The notes: generated by a model not told the origin, from the letters alone. 14,662 bases of DNA from Actinobacteria bacterium UBA2286 (GCA_002345925.1 DDWM01000042.1:50222-64883); one strand, 5' to 3'. Shown: positions 5,891 to 13,494, counted from the first letter of the stretch. Made by a program: numbers and translations.

Positions 5891-6685
5891 CTAGCGCGCA
5901 GCTGCTAACGAGGCCAGCAGCACGAACACGGGGAGCTGGAAGTCGAGGAAGTAGTGCGCGATCGCGAGATACCTAAGCGATGTCGGGCGCCGATCAAGCA
6001 CCCACGCAAGCCACAGCGCGAACGGCAGGAACATCAGCAGACGCCACAGGAAGAAGCGCCAATCCGGGAGAAGCGGCAGGAACACATGCTGCGTCGACAG
6101 AACGAACGCGCACAGTAGCGCCGGCCAAACTCGGCGCCCTGAGAGCACCTGAAGTCTCGGCATGACGTAGCCGTAGTACGTCGGCAGCTCGGTCAGCGCA
6201 TGGATCACCGGGAACACGAGGACGATCGCCCAAGCGCCAGCCACCGGCAGCGGCCGGAACATCAGATCCGCCCCCACCTGCGCACTCCCCCATAGTCCGT
6301 TGCCGAGCAGGAGATTCGGCAGGAAGCCGAGCGGCCCGCTCACCGCGAGCGCAAGCACCATCCACAGCGCATCACGCTTCCCCTCGCCTTTTCGCACGCC
6401 GAGAAGATCGCGATACCGCAGACCCTCACGCTTGGAGAGCCGAAGCAGCAGCCACAAGTTGATGAACTCGCCGAGCGCGAAGCTGCCGAGCCACCAGTCC
6501 GCCGCCGAGCGCCACGGGTCGGCACTGCCGATGAGCGCGTACCCAAGTGCGAACAGACACTGGAACCCGAGTGCGAGCACCGGACGCAACAGCAGCATTC
6601 CCCACACGGAGCGGGTGCTGATAGCGCCCTCGGACACACGCGATTCAATCGCCTCTCGGCTGTTCAGCAACTGAGCCGTCTCCAC
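5891..6685 (-). CDS. CPBP/CAAX-protease-like integral membrane protein (variant motif)
   Basis: A 264-residue protein with about seven hydrophobic segments. The three motifs of the CPBP (CAAX protease and bacteriocin-processing, Abi) family can be placed as follows. Motif 1 is TE166LPTYYGYVMPRL (family EExxxR...PRL), motif 2 FVLSTQH200, and motif 3 AIAH244YFLD248. The second glutamate and the arginine of EExxxR are replaced by L and Y, while E166, H200 and H244 remain. These proteins are intramembrane glutamic-type proteases in eukaryotic/archaeal Rce1 relatives; most bacterial members are uncharacterised. Activity here is uncertain. The start is GTG at 6685, with G-rich GGGGGTG just upstream, 18 bases after the stop of the preceding gene. 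It is the last gene of the minus-strand run and is followed by a hairpin. Confidence 0.7.
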   Translation of the reverse strand: METAQLLNSREAIESRVSEGAISTRSVWGMLLLRPVLALGFQCLFALGYALIGSADPWRSAADWWLGSFALGEFINLWLLLRLSKREGLRYRDLLGVRKGEGKRDALWMVLALAVSGPLGFLPNLLLGNGLWGSAQVGADLMFRPLPVAGAWAIVLVFPVIHALTELPTYYGYVMPRLQVLSGRRVWPALLCAFVLSTQHVFLPLLPDWRFFLWRLLMFLPFALWLAWVLDRRPTSLRYLAIAHYFLDFQLPVFVLLASLAAAR

Positions 6686-6703
6686 GACACCCCCAATGAT
6701 CGC

Positions 6704-7402
6704 TTACGGCCCAGAAACCGCCGCTTTCTCGGCAAGCATACGCACTAGCCACAGACCGTGGACGGCTCCGACGACAAGACCGGCTGCGAGGCAGCCCGCC
6801 GAAACCGCGACTAAGATGGCAGCATTCGGCCACCCGGGCTGGATGAGCCCAGTGGCGAGGAAGATCATCGGCATGCCGGCTGCCCAGGCGACGGAGTTCG
6901 CGAGCACCCAGCGCCCCGCACGTGGAAGATGGCGGCGCAGCACGAGCCATTGCGGAACGCCAAGGAACGGACCGAGCACGGCTCCCATGACGACCGCCAG
7001 GCCGAGTTGCAGGATGAGCGGCGGGTCGAACGGAGCCGCATTAGCGGTCGCCTCGGCTCCTGCCGCCATCGCCTGGAAGAACGTGCTCGGCATCATGCCG
7101 AGAAGCCACGCGACCAGTGCGCCAAGCGCCGTCGCCGTGACCCACGGACGCCAGGTGAACCCGGGGATCGCGCGTCTGAGCACCGAGTGCTGCGCAAGCC
7201 CCACCACAACGCCCTCGACCACCGCGCCCGCAAGCGCGACACCGGCAGCCGCGAAGAGCGCAGCCCCAAGAGATAGACTGTCATTCACTGAGAAGAGTCC
7301 GGCGGTCATCGCCATCGTGGACGTAAGGCCGATGAACTCGCCCACGCCGTTCGCGACGACCCACTTGCGCCAGATCGAGCGCGCCTCTGATGTCCCGAGC
7401 AT
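6704..7402 (-). CDS. Hypothetical six-helix membrane protein made of three internal repeats
   Basis: I do not recognise a named family. The 232-residue protein is highly hydrophobic and shows three copies of a ~75-residue unit. Each unit starts near a W-V-x-A motif (W14VVANGVGEFIG, W87VTATALGALVAW, W165VLANSVAWAAG) and ends in a glycine-spaced helix that runs into a basic turn (GVVVGLAQ71HSVLRR, GPFLGVPQ151WLVLRR, GAVHGLWLVRM near 213-222). Two helices per unit give about six transmembrane segments. AGGAGG 4-5 bases before ATG 7402 supports the start. It lies 17 bases after the TRIC-like gene and 18 bases before the CPBP-like gene, so it is co-transcribed. Function is unknown; the repeat pattern suggests a pseudo-threefold bundle. 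Confidence 0.75.
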   Translation of the reverse strand: MLGTSEARSIWRKWVVANGVGEFIGLTSTMAMTAGLFSVNDSLSLGAALFAAAGVALAGAVVEGVVVGLAQHSVLRRAIPGFTWRPWVTATALGALVAWLLGMMPSTFFQAMAAGAEATANAAPFDPPLILQLGLAVVMGAVLGPFLGVPQWLVLRRHLPRAGRWVLANSVAWAAGMPMIFLATGLIQPGWPNAAILVAVSAGCLAAGLVVGAVHGLWLVRMLAEKAAVSGP

Positions 7403-7419
7403 CGTGCCTCCTGCGTTTG

Positions 7420-8325
7420 CTAGTCGTCGGGATTCTCGGTGACTTCCGGATCGTCCGGCACGACAGGCTCAGGACGAGGCTCGCTCACGCGATCCCGATC
7501 CTTTCGCACGAACCGCCATGGCTGACCCGGCGCGATGGTCAAATGCACCGGCATCGGAGCCTGCCACCCGCGTTTGACTGCAACGAGCCGGAGCGCGAGG
7601 GTCACGAGCACGCTCGCCACAAGTGCGAGCGGCTTGACGATGTTCGCCCAGGTCACGAGGAACACATAGAGCGACGAGCCGAGAACGGCCGCCGACGCCG
7701 ACAGCGTCCCCGGGCGCATGATCTGTGGCGTCTCACTGCACAGCACGTCGCGAATCATCCCGCCGCCGACGCTTGTGACCACGCCCAGCAGGACTGCGGG
7801 GATAACGTTGAGCCCGGCACTCAGCGCCTTGTCGGCACCGACCACCGCGAACAGTCCGAGCGACAGCGCATCCAGGTAGAGGAAGGGACGCTTGAGCTTC
7901 CGGTAGTTCGACGAGAAGAAGAATCCGAACAGCGCGGCGGCGAGCGCCACGGCCAGAAGACGCCAGTTCAGGAACGCAGCGATGCCGTGGTCCTGAAGCA
8001 ACACGTCGCGCAAGATACCGCCGCCAAGCGCGTTCACGATTGCAAGAACGAAGATGCCGGAGATATCCATCCGTCTCTCATCGGCGTGTGTGGCTCCGGA
8101 CAATCCACCGAAGAATGCCGCCGTGAGCTCGTAGAGGAGCGGCACCCTCACGATCGTCTCGGCGACGGGTGCGGTCGTGGTGGCAACCGACGGCAACGCG
8201 CTAGCAATGATGCTCGGCACCACCGTTGAGATGATGCTCGCAAGGTCCGTCGCCCCGGCCGATGCGGTTGCGGATATGGCAGATGAAGCTGCGACGCTGG
8301 CGGTAGCGACGATTGACGCGTCCAT
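7420..8325 (-). CDS. TRIC/UPF0126 family membrane channel protein
   Basis: A 301-residue protein. Residues ~62-250 contain the duplicated UPF0126 (YicG/YadS-like) domain with about seven transmembrane helices. The two diagnostic glycine-arginine motifs are NALGGGILRDVLL (98-110) and SVGGGMIRDVL (185-195). Prokaryotic TRIC homologues are trimeric monovalent-cation channels; the Pfam name 'glycine transporter' is historical and the substrate is not settled. The ~60-residue N-terminal extension rich in A, S, T and V, and the polar C-terminal tail (~255-301, rich in P, D and E), are additions to the usual ~200-residue core. ATG 8325 overlaps the TAA of the upstream peptidase gene by one base (TAATG). 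GGAGG stands ~11 bases upstream, so translation is probably coupled. Confidence 0.88.
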   Translation of the reverse strand: MDASIVATASVAASSAISATASAGATDLASIISTVVPSIIASALPSVATTTAPVAETIVRVPLLYELTAAFFGGLSGATHADERRMDISGIFVLAIVNALGGGILRDVLLQDHGIAAFLNWRLLAVALAAALFGFFFSSNYRKLKRPFLYLDALSLGLFAVVGADKALSAGLNVIPAVLLGVVTSVGGGMIRDVLCSETPQIMRPGTLSASAAVLGSSLYVFLVTWANIVKPLALVASVLVTLALRLVAVKRGWQAPMPVHLTIAPGQPWRFVRKDRDRVSEPRPEPVVPDDPEVTENPDD

Positions 8326-10151
8326 TACCGCAAATCCTCCAGCCCGGCATCATCCATGCCGAGAACCCAGCCACGCAGCAGGCGCCCGGTCACTCGAACG
8401 CGCGATGGCTGTACATGCGAAGCGGTGTCGCGCGTGGTGTGGTAGACCGGATCCTCGCGCCACTCAAGCCAGGCGGCCGGGATACCCACGCGCTCAAAGC
8501 CCTCGTGGTCGCTCCAGCCGTAGCGGCCGGGATCTCTCAGGTACGGCAACGCCTGGCCGATGTACCACGCGCGCCGCTTGAGCGATGTGACCGCCTCTTG
8601 CGGCCCCGTTCCCAGGCTCCGCACGTTGAAAGTCGAGCCGTAGCCGACCATATCCACCGAGACCATCCCGTGGATGCGCGCTCGCTCGGTTGACGATAGC
8701 GAGGCCACGTATTGCCGGGAGCCGAAGTGGTGGTCATCTGCCGTGTCGCCCGAGATCTCCTCGGCGGCGAATGCCATGAAACGGACGGTGGGCCGAGATG
8801 TCGTGTTGGCGAGAACCCGCGCGAGCTCGAGCACGGTTGCCACCCCCGACGCGTTGTCGTTGCCGCCGGGCGAAGGGTACTTGGAATCGATGTGACCGCC
8901 GAGAAGCAACACATCTGTGCTGGTGCCGGCACGCTCGGCGATGACGTTGTGCGAGGTCTTGCCGTCGGGCAGCATCACTGTCTGCGTGCGCACGGTGTAG
9001 CCCCAGCCCTCCAGCTGCGCCGCAACGTACTCGAGCGCCTTGCGCTCAGCCGTGCCGCCCGCTGTGCGCGGTCCGAACGCCGTGATCGCACTCACGTGCG
9101 ACATTGCGCGGTTGATGTCGAAGTACAGCGCGACGAGCGCATGCTGCGCTTCTTGCCTGACGTGCGCGGGCACGGCCGAGGTGCCCCCGAACACAGTGAA
9201 CGTCGCCACGGTTGCGCGATGTGAGTAAAGGGCGCTCGCAATCCGGTCCGGAAGTCCGGCGCGCGGCGTCGGCAGCAGTGGTGCCTTTCGCTTGCCAAGA
9301 AGCACACCACCGGTGAGACCGTCGGCGAAGTCGTCGCTTGTGGCGATGCCGGGTCGCGCCCACGTGAAGCCGGCGTTCGTCTCGGCATAGGTGGCGACGG
9401 CGAGCGCAGTCGCGAAGCGGTCCGGGCCTGCAAGGCGCTCGGTCGCGCCAGCAGTGGCTGCGACCTGCGCTTCAAGCGCCGCCGAGATGGTCGGCTCTCC
9501 GCCCAGGATGACCGCGCGCGTCACGCCGGACGCGCTCATCGCTGAGGGGACACGGCGAGCCGCCGGAATCTCGTCGATGAGGAAGACAGGTCGCCCAAGC
9601 GCGACGGCAACGGGACCGGCCGCCTCGGCATCTGCGAATCCTTGTCCGGTCGCCAAAAACACGGTGCCGTCCCAGCCAGGGCGTGCCGCGATCGTCGCCG
9701 AGGCCACAAGCGCGGCCGTGTCATAGCGGTTCTCGCCGCCAAGCCGGGTGATCGTCGTGCCTTGCGGCAATGCGGCAACCAGCGAGGCCAGCACGTTGTC
9801 GCTCACAGCGGTGGCGCTACCGAGGACATATATCTCGCTTGCGCCCAGCCGCTCGATCTCGGCGAGGACGCCGGGGGTAAGCCGCCACGACTCGGTCAGC
9901 AGCACGGGCCCATCAACGGCACCCGCAAGGCCGGTGCCGGAAAGCGCGTCCGGCCAGTTCTGACCGGTGGCGAGCACAACAGCGCCTGCCCCGGCTGGAA
10001 ATGCGGCTTTGGAGACAGCGATGGCAGTGGTGTAACGCGAGTCGCCCGCGAAGCCCTCCAACGTTGCGGCATGCGCGGCGGCTGGCAAGCTGAGTGCGAG
10101 CGTGCACGTGAGTATGAACATCCACGCGGTTCGATGTGCGGTTCGGCTCAA
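8325..10151 (-). CDS. Secreted M28 family zinc aminopeptidase with three cell-wall-binding (CWB2) repeats
   Basis: A 608-residue exported protein. Residues 1-28 form a signal peptide (basic MSRTAHRTAW, hydrophobic core, AHA cleavage site). Three cell-wall-binding repeat 2 units follow at ~33-126, ~137-235 and ~240-334 (GFAGDSRYTTA, LGGENRYDTAA, LAGPDRFATAL). The C-terminal M28 peptidase (~345-600) keeps all expected metal and catalytic residues: H420-I-D422, D432 in GGNDNASG, E464-E465, D500 and H571 (VYHTTRDT). CWB2 modules anchor proteins non-covalently to secondary wall polymers in Clostridioides and some actinobacteria, so a surface-bound peptidase is expected. TTG 10151 is preferred over the in-frame TTG at 10175 because GGAGGT (plus 10158-10163) lies 6 bases before it and the resulting signal peptide is ideal. 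It lies 37 bases after the ATP-grasp gene. Confidence 0.93.
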   Translation of the reverse strand: MSRTAHRTAWMFILTCTLALSLPAAAHAATLEGFAGDSRYTTAIAVSKAAFPAGAGAVVLATGQNWPDALSGTGLAGAVDGPVLLTESWRLTPGVLAEIERLGASEIYVLGSATAVSDNVLASLVAALPQGTTITRLGGENRYDTAALVASATIAARPGWDGTVFLATGQGFADAEAAGPVAVALGRPVFLIDEIPAARRVPSAMSASGVTRAVILGGEPTISAALEAQVAATAGATERLAGPDRFATALAVATYAETNAGFTWARPGIATSDDFADGLTGGVLLGKRKAPLLPTPRAGLPDRIASALYSHRATVATFTVFGGTSAVPAHVRQEAQHALVALYFDINRAMSHVSAITAFGPRTAGGTAERKALEYVAAQLEGWGYTVRTQTVMLPDGKTSHNVIAERAGTSTDVLLLGGHIDSKYPSPGGNDNASGVATVLELARVLANTTSRPTVRFMAFAAEEISGDTADDHHFGSRQYVASLSSTERARIHGMVSVDMVGYGSTFNVRSLGTGPQEAVTSLKRRAWYIGQALPYLRDPGRYGWSDHEGFERVGIPAAWLEWREDPVYHTTRDTASHVQPSRVRVTGRLLRGWVLGMDDAGLEDLR

Positions 10152-10157
10152 GACAAG

Positions 10158-10163
10158 ACCTCC
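10158..10163 (-). promoter_or_regulatory. Ribosome binding site deciding the TTG start of the CWB2-M28 gene
   Basis: GGAGGT on the minus strand is 6 bases before TTG 10151. It lies inside the reading frame that would begin at TTG 10175, which has no comparable site. Confidence 0.7.
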
Positions 10164-10188
10164 GCTTCTCGGCAACGGGTCTAGTCTA

Positions 10189-11361
10189 CTACCCCCGCAT
10201 GCGCAGGTGCCCTGTGAGATCCGCGCCGAGCACGGCGTAGAGCTCAGAGAGGTCGGCTGCGGGTACCGTCACGAACGTGAATGCGAACACCGGGTAGCGA
10301 CTGAAATCGACTGGCCTGAGCTCGAGCACGCTTGAGAACCGCGCCGCAAAGCCGTCAAAGTCAACGGAGTCGATCGCCGCGAGGTCGGTGGATGTGGGCA
10401 CGTCCGCGATGACGAGCGCCGTGACCGTGCCCGCGCGCTCTGCGACGACGCGCTCCCAGTCAGGGGTTTCGCCGCGCAGGTAGGTCGTGTACGGATTGAT
10501 GCCGTACGCGAAGTGCGCAAGGTCGGTCGAGCACCAGCCGCCAAAGCGCATCGGATTGATCTCTATCGGCGCGATAGTACCGTCCGCCGAGACACGCAGC
10601 TCTGCGTGCACGGGGAAGTCATGCAGCTGCGCACGCTTGCCCACCTCGGTCAGAAACGCGGTGAACGGCTCGATCCAGCGCTCGATTAGGTCGGTGGATG
10701 TGAAGTAGACGCGGTCGCTCACATCCTCTGCCGAGGCGAACAAGTGGCTGTAGATGTTCACGATCACCGGCGAGCCATCGGCGTCGTAGTAGGCGTCGAT
10801 CGCGTACTCGTCGCCGTCAATGACCTCCTCGGCGATGAAACGGCCAAAGTCGAGGACAGCTCCGGGGTAAAGCGTCGCGAAGGCGGCCGCATCTCGCTCG
10901 ATCGCATCGACGGCGCGCGGCCACGAGGCTGCAGAGTCGATGACGTGGACGCCCATGCTGAAGAATCCGACCGCCGGCTTCACCACAAACGGGAACCGCA
11001 ACGATGTCGGGTCGAAGTCGCGGAGGCTCGCCAGGTCGATACCGCAGAAGCCGTAGCCGGGGTAGAGATCGGCCAGCAGTTCACGGAAGACGACCTTGTC
11101 CTTGAATAGCGCGATCTGCCGGGGCAGATCCGTGGCCGAGAGGTGCTCCGAGATCCAACCGATGGCGTTCTCGGAGTTCGCGTACAGTCGCGAGCGACCA
11201 TCCTGACCGTATGCGTCCGCGAAAGCCTCGTCGCCTAGCGGGACGACACCTGTGCCTTCAAGCGCCATCCGCGCCATCGACGTATCGAGCACCGGCAGGC
11301 CGGTCTCGGCAACAGTGTCGCGCAGGAAAGTCGAGACATACGGCTGTTCAAGGATGAACAC
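10189..11361 (-). CDS. ATP-grasp family ligase of unknown substrate
   Basis: A 390-residue soluble protein with an ATP-grasp fold. K88 lies in FKDKVVFRELL, and the phosphate-binding strand-loop PFVVK128PAVGFFSMGV follows. The adenine-region acid pair is E178-E179 in FIAEEVIDGDEYAIDAYYD. The metal-binding residues are E254 (VHAELRV) and E267/N269 (PIEINPMRFGG). Such enzymes join a carboxylate to an amine or thiol through an acyl-phosphate. The N-terminal ~85 residues and C-terminal ~90 residues, which would define the substrate, match nothing I can name. The GTG start at 11361 has GGAG 6 bases upstream. It lies 45 bases after the membrane-protein gene and 37 before the peptidase gene, with no terminator between. 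An amino-acid-ligase or peptide-tagging role linked to the peptidase is possible but unsupported. Confidence 0.85.
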   Translation of the reverse strand: MFILEQPYVSTFLRDTVAETGLPVLDTSMARMALEGTGVVPLGDEAFADAYGQDGRSRLYANSENAIGWISEHLSATDLPRQIALFKDKVVFRELLADLYPGYGFCGIDLASLRDFDPTSLRFPFVVKPAVGFFSMGVHVIDSAASWPRAVDAIERDAAAFATLYPGAVLDFGRFIAEEVIDGDEYAIDAYYDADGSPVIVNIYSHLFASAEDVSDRVYFTSTDLIERWIEPFTAFLTEVGKRAQLHDFPVHAELRVSADGTIAPIEINPMRFGGWCSTDLAHFAYGINPYTTYLRGETPDWERVVAERAGTVTALVIADVPTSTDLAAIDSVDFDGFAARFSSVLELRPVDFSRYPVFAFTFVTVPAADLSELYAVLGADLTGHLRMRG

Positions 11362-11406
11362 GGGCGGCTCCAGTCGGTCGCAGGCGCAGGCGCAGTGAGA
11401 GGGATT

Positions 11407-12279
11407 CTACACGGAACTCGCGCTTCGCATCATCCGCCACGCAAGTGCGCCCGAAGCGACCGAGACCGTCGCGAACATCGCGAAAGGCACGACCTCAAGC
11501 GAGCCTTCCGTGAACGCGGCCGAGACGAGCATCGCGCAGATCGCGGCCGCCATCGTGACGCCCTTGACCGCGAAGACCGGCGCAAGCAGGTATCCCCATG
11601 GCTTCGAGCGCAAGAGCAGCACCGCCGTCGCGATTGCAAGCGGCACGACTATCCCGAGGTCCATCGCCTGCACTGTGAGCGTCGGCATGCCAAAGAGCGC
11701 GGCTCCGGCAAGATCTCCGGAGAGTCCGGTCGCGATACGCTGCGACCACATCACGAGCAGCATGAGCGCCACGAGCACGCTGAAGATCGCCATCCCCTTG
11801 CGCGGGAACCCCGCCGAGAACCGCTGCGGCAAGTCGGCGACATCGATCGTCGAGACGATCCACACGATCGCGCACGCTGCCGCCGCGTACAGCACGATGA
11901 ATACCGGGAAGAGCGGTCCGAGCGCCCAGAACATCGCATACATCATGTACTGGTAGAAGACGTACGCCAGTATCCCGATCGAGAACAACCGTCCGCCGAG
12001 CGAACCACGCCTGAGCGATGGCAGCACAAGCAGCAGCGCGGGCACCGCGAAGAAGAGGGTAACGACGTCCCAACCCACGCCCTCAGCAACGACTCTCTCG
12101 GGATTGAATGCATAGATGCCGTCGGTCGCGTAGTCGAAACTCTCGCCCCTGATGCTGACCGCCGAGGCGGTCTCACCGCTACCGCGGCCAAAGACACCGA
12201 TTGCGGCCACAACGCCTGCGACGAGCGCAATTGCGAGGCAGAGAGCCGCGATACCGTTGAATGTCCGACCGGTGCTCAT
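11407..12279 (-). CDS. Conserved multi-pass membrane protein, function unknown
   Basis: A 290-residue hydrophobic protein with about eight transmembrane segments (first ~9-30, then ~70-88, ~97-145 as two or three, ~163-182, ~203-224, ~230-254 and ~261-282). A ~35-residue loop follows the first helix, with the motif SIRGESFDYATDGIYAFNP and then VAEGVGWD, probably extracytoplasmic. An aromatic, methionine-rich stretch, YVFYQYMMYAMFW, sits in the third/fourth helix. I recognise no named family and no catalytic motif. The ATG at 12279 overlaps the TGA of the flavodoxin gene (ATGA), so the two are translated together, suggesting a membrane partner for the flavodoxin or a shared regulon under the TetR gene upstream. 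Nearby cofactor genes do not decide the function. Confidence 0.75.
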   Translation of the reverse strand: MSTGRTFNGIAALCLAIALVAGVVAAIGVFGRGSGETASAVSIRGESFDYATDGIYAFNPERVVAEGVGWDVVTLFFAVPALLLVLPSLRRGSLGGRLFSIGILAYVFYQYMMYAMFWALGPLFPVFIVLYAAAACAIVWIVSTIDVADLPQRFSAGFPRKGMAIFSVLVALMLLVMWSQRIATGLSGDLAGAALFGMPTLTVQAMDLGIVVPLAIATAVLLLRSKPWGYLLAPVFAVKGVTMAAAICAMLVSAAFTEGSLEVVPFAMFATVSVASGALAWRMMRSASSV

Positions 12280-12782
12280 GACAGCCCCAGCAGTGGTGCT
12301 GTCTCAACCGTCCAAGCTGCGACGGCCTCAAAATCGCGGAAGTCACCCTCTTTGGTCTTCATCGCTTTCATGATCAGACGCTCAGGCATCGAGAACTTGC
12401 TCGGCTCGTACGAACCCGCGAACAGACCGATCGCGACCGGTGTCACACCCGTCTCGGCTATGAGCGGGTCGGTGTAGGCGCGAATCGTGTCGGCCTTCTC
12501 CGGCGTCGCCGCCATGATCAGACCAACAGTGAAGAACGCGGTCGGCGTGCCTTTGAGCGCATCCGCATTTGCCGAGACCCACGACTTCACAGAACCGTGC
12601 CAGTTGCTGGCGCGAACGCCGCTGCCGACGATGACCGCGTCGTAGCCCGCAGGGTCTGGTTTGTCCACCGCAGACTTGATGTTCACCGTCATGCCAGTCG
12701 CCGCCAGCGTATCGCCGATCTTCTCGGCAATCCCGGCGGTGCTCCCCGACTTGGTTCCGTAGACGACCAATACCTTGCTCAT
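12276..12782 (-). CDS. Flavodoxin domain protein, HemG-like
   Basis: A 168-residue flavodoxin-fold protein. The FMN phosphate loop is T10KSGST15 directly after the first beta strand (MSKVLVVYG). Later strands are AVIVGSGVRASNWHGSVKSWV and PTAFFTVGL, and the C-terminus GDFRDFEAVAAW resembles the end of HemG-type protoporphyrinogen oxidases and related flavodoxin-domain proteins. It probably carries FMN and transfers electrons in the cytoplasm. A true protoporphyrinogen oxidase role is not shown, since no other haem gene is in the window. ATG 12782 is preferred over the in-frame GTG at 12791 because AAGGAG lies 8 bases before it. The ATG overlaps the TGA of the TetR gene (TGATG), and its own TGA overlaps the next ATG, making a tightly coupled three-gene cassette. 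Confidence 0.88.
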   Translation of the reverse strand: MSKVLVVYGTKSGSTAGIAEKIGDTLAATGMTVNIKSAVDKPDPAGYDAVIVGSGVRASNWHGSVKSWVSANADALKGTPTAFFTVGLIMAATPEKADTIRAYTDPLIAETGVTPVAIGLFAGSYEPSKFSMPERLIMKAMKTKEGDFRDFEAVAAWTVETAPLLGLS

Positions 12783-13390
12783 CACACACACTCCTTCTGC
12801 CGCGCAGCGCCCGACCAGAACAGGTCGAACAGCTGCGTGATTCCATCATCCGTGCTCACATCAGCAGGCATTGGCGCAACGCCCATGACGATGCGGTACA
12901 TCACATAGCTCGAGGTCAGGCCGAAGAACGCCTCGGCCATCACGTTCGCGTCTATGTCGGCGCGCAACTCGCCGGTAACCTGATGCTCGGCAATATACCC
13001 AGCCAGGCCTGCGGCGTTGTTTGGAATCCCCTCGCCGAGCAGCTCCGCGACCTCCGGAACCGACTTAGCGTCGAATGCCAGACGAATCGCAAGCGCGCCG
13101 CCGGCCATGGTGGCTTCAATCTCCATGCGCGCGAGACGCAGAAGCGTCTCTCGGACGGACTCTGAGTCGGGAGCCGCAGCGGCCGCGAAGCCGGCTTGCT
13201 GCTTCTGGATTCGGGTGCCGAGGGCCCTCAGGATGCCGACCTTGCTCTCGAAGCGGCGGAAGAGCGTTACCTCGTTCACGCCGGCAGCTTCGGCAATCGC
13301 GCGCGTGGTCGTCCCGGCGTACCCGTGTATTGCGAAGAGCTCTGCGGCTGCGTCGAGGATCCGCTCGCCGGTGTCGCTTGTTGTGCTCAC
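12782..13390 (-). CDS. TetR/AcrR family regulator heading the minus-strand operon
   Basis: A 202-residue regulator. Residues ~8-55 show the TetR helix-turn-helix (GERILDAAAELFAIHGYAGTT, then RAIAEAAGVNEVTLFRRFESK); the rest is the helical ligand-binding domain. The start is GTG 13390, with GGAG 5 bases upstream. Its stop overlaps the flavodoxin start, so regulator, flavodoxin and membrane protein are translated as a block. The promoter upstream has a perfect TTGACA and two copies of a CAAG-N6-CTTG-like motif, one over the -35 and one just after the -10. Negative autoregulation of the operon is the simplest reading. The inducer is unknown. Confidence 0.92.
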   Translation of the reverse strand: MSTTSDTGERILDAAAELFAIHGYAGTTTRAIAEAAGVNEVTLFRRFESKVGILRALGTRIQKQQAGFAAAAAPDSESVRETLLRLARMEIEATMAGGALAIRLAFDAKSVPEVAELLGEGIPNNAAGLAGYIAEHQVTGELRADIDANVMAEAFFGLTSSYVMYRIVMGVAPMPADVSTDDGITQLFDLFWSGAARQKECV

Positions 13391-13411
13391 AGAAGCTCCA
13401 ATCAGTAGTGC

Positions 13412-13473
13412 ATGTAAGTGCCTGCTTGCACCATATTACGCATCAGCCCTCGATGTCAAGCAAGTACTTGCAC
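13412..13473 (-). promoter_or_regulatory. Promoter and paired operator-like motifs of the TetR-flavodoxin operon
   Basis: On the minus strand TTGACA (plus 13454-13459) is followed after 18 bases by TATGGT (plus 13430-13435). In plus sense CTTGCAC occurs at 13425-13431 and again at 13467-13473, 42 bases apart. Each is preceded after a 6-base gap by AAG preceded by T or C (GTAAG 13414-13418; TCAAG 13456-13460), giving near-inverted repeats. The upper copy also contains the perfect 12-base palindrome GCAAGTACTTGC (13460-13471). The sites bracket the promoter, as expected for TetR repression. Confidence 0.6.
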
Positions 13474-13494
13474 TCGTTCTTGGAACAGAAGGAA

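Noticed and set aside
7390..8229. Plus-strand open frame opposite the TRIC-like gene
   Set aside because: Composition dominated by R, H, E and D with no domain pattern; the minus-strand frame carries both GGGxxRD motifs and seven helices.
11380..11396. Short tandem repeat (caggcg units) before the ATP-grasp gene
   Set aside because: Only about two and a half copies of a 6-base unit; common in high-GC DNA and no functional pattern seen.
11395..12477. Long plus-strand open frame rich in R, H and E
   Set aside because: It is the complement of the membrane-protein and flavodoxin genes; its composition is the expected mirror image of hydrophobic codons and it has no ribosome binding site.
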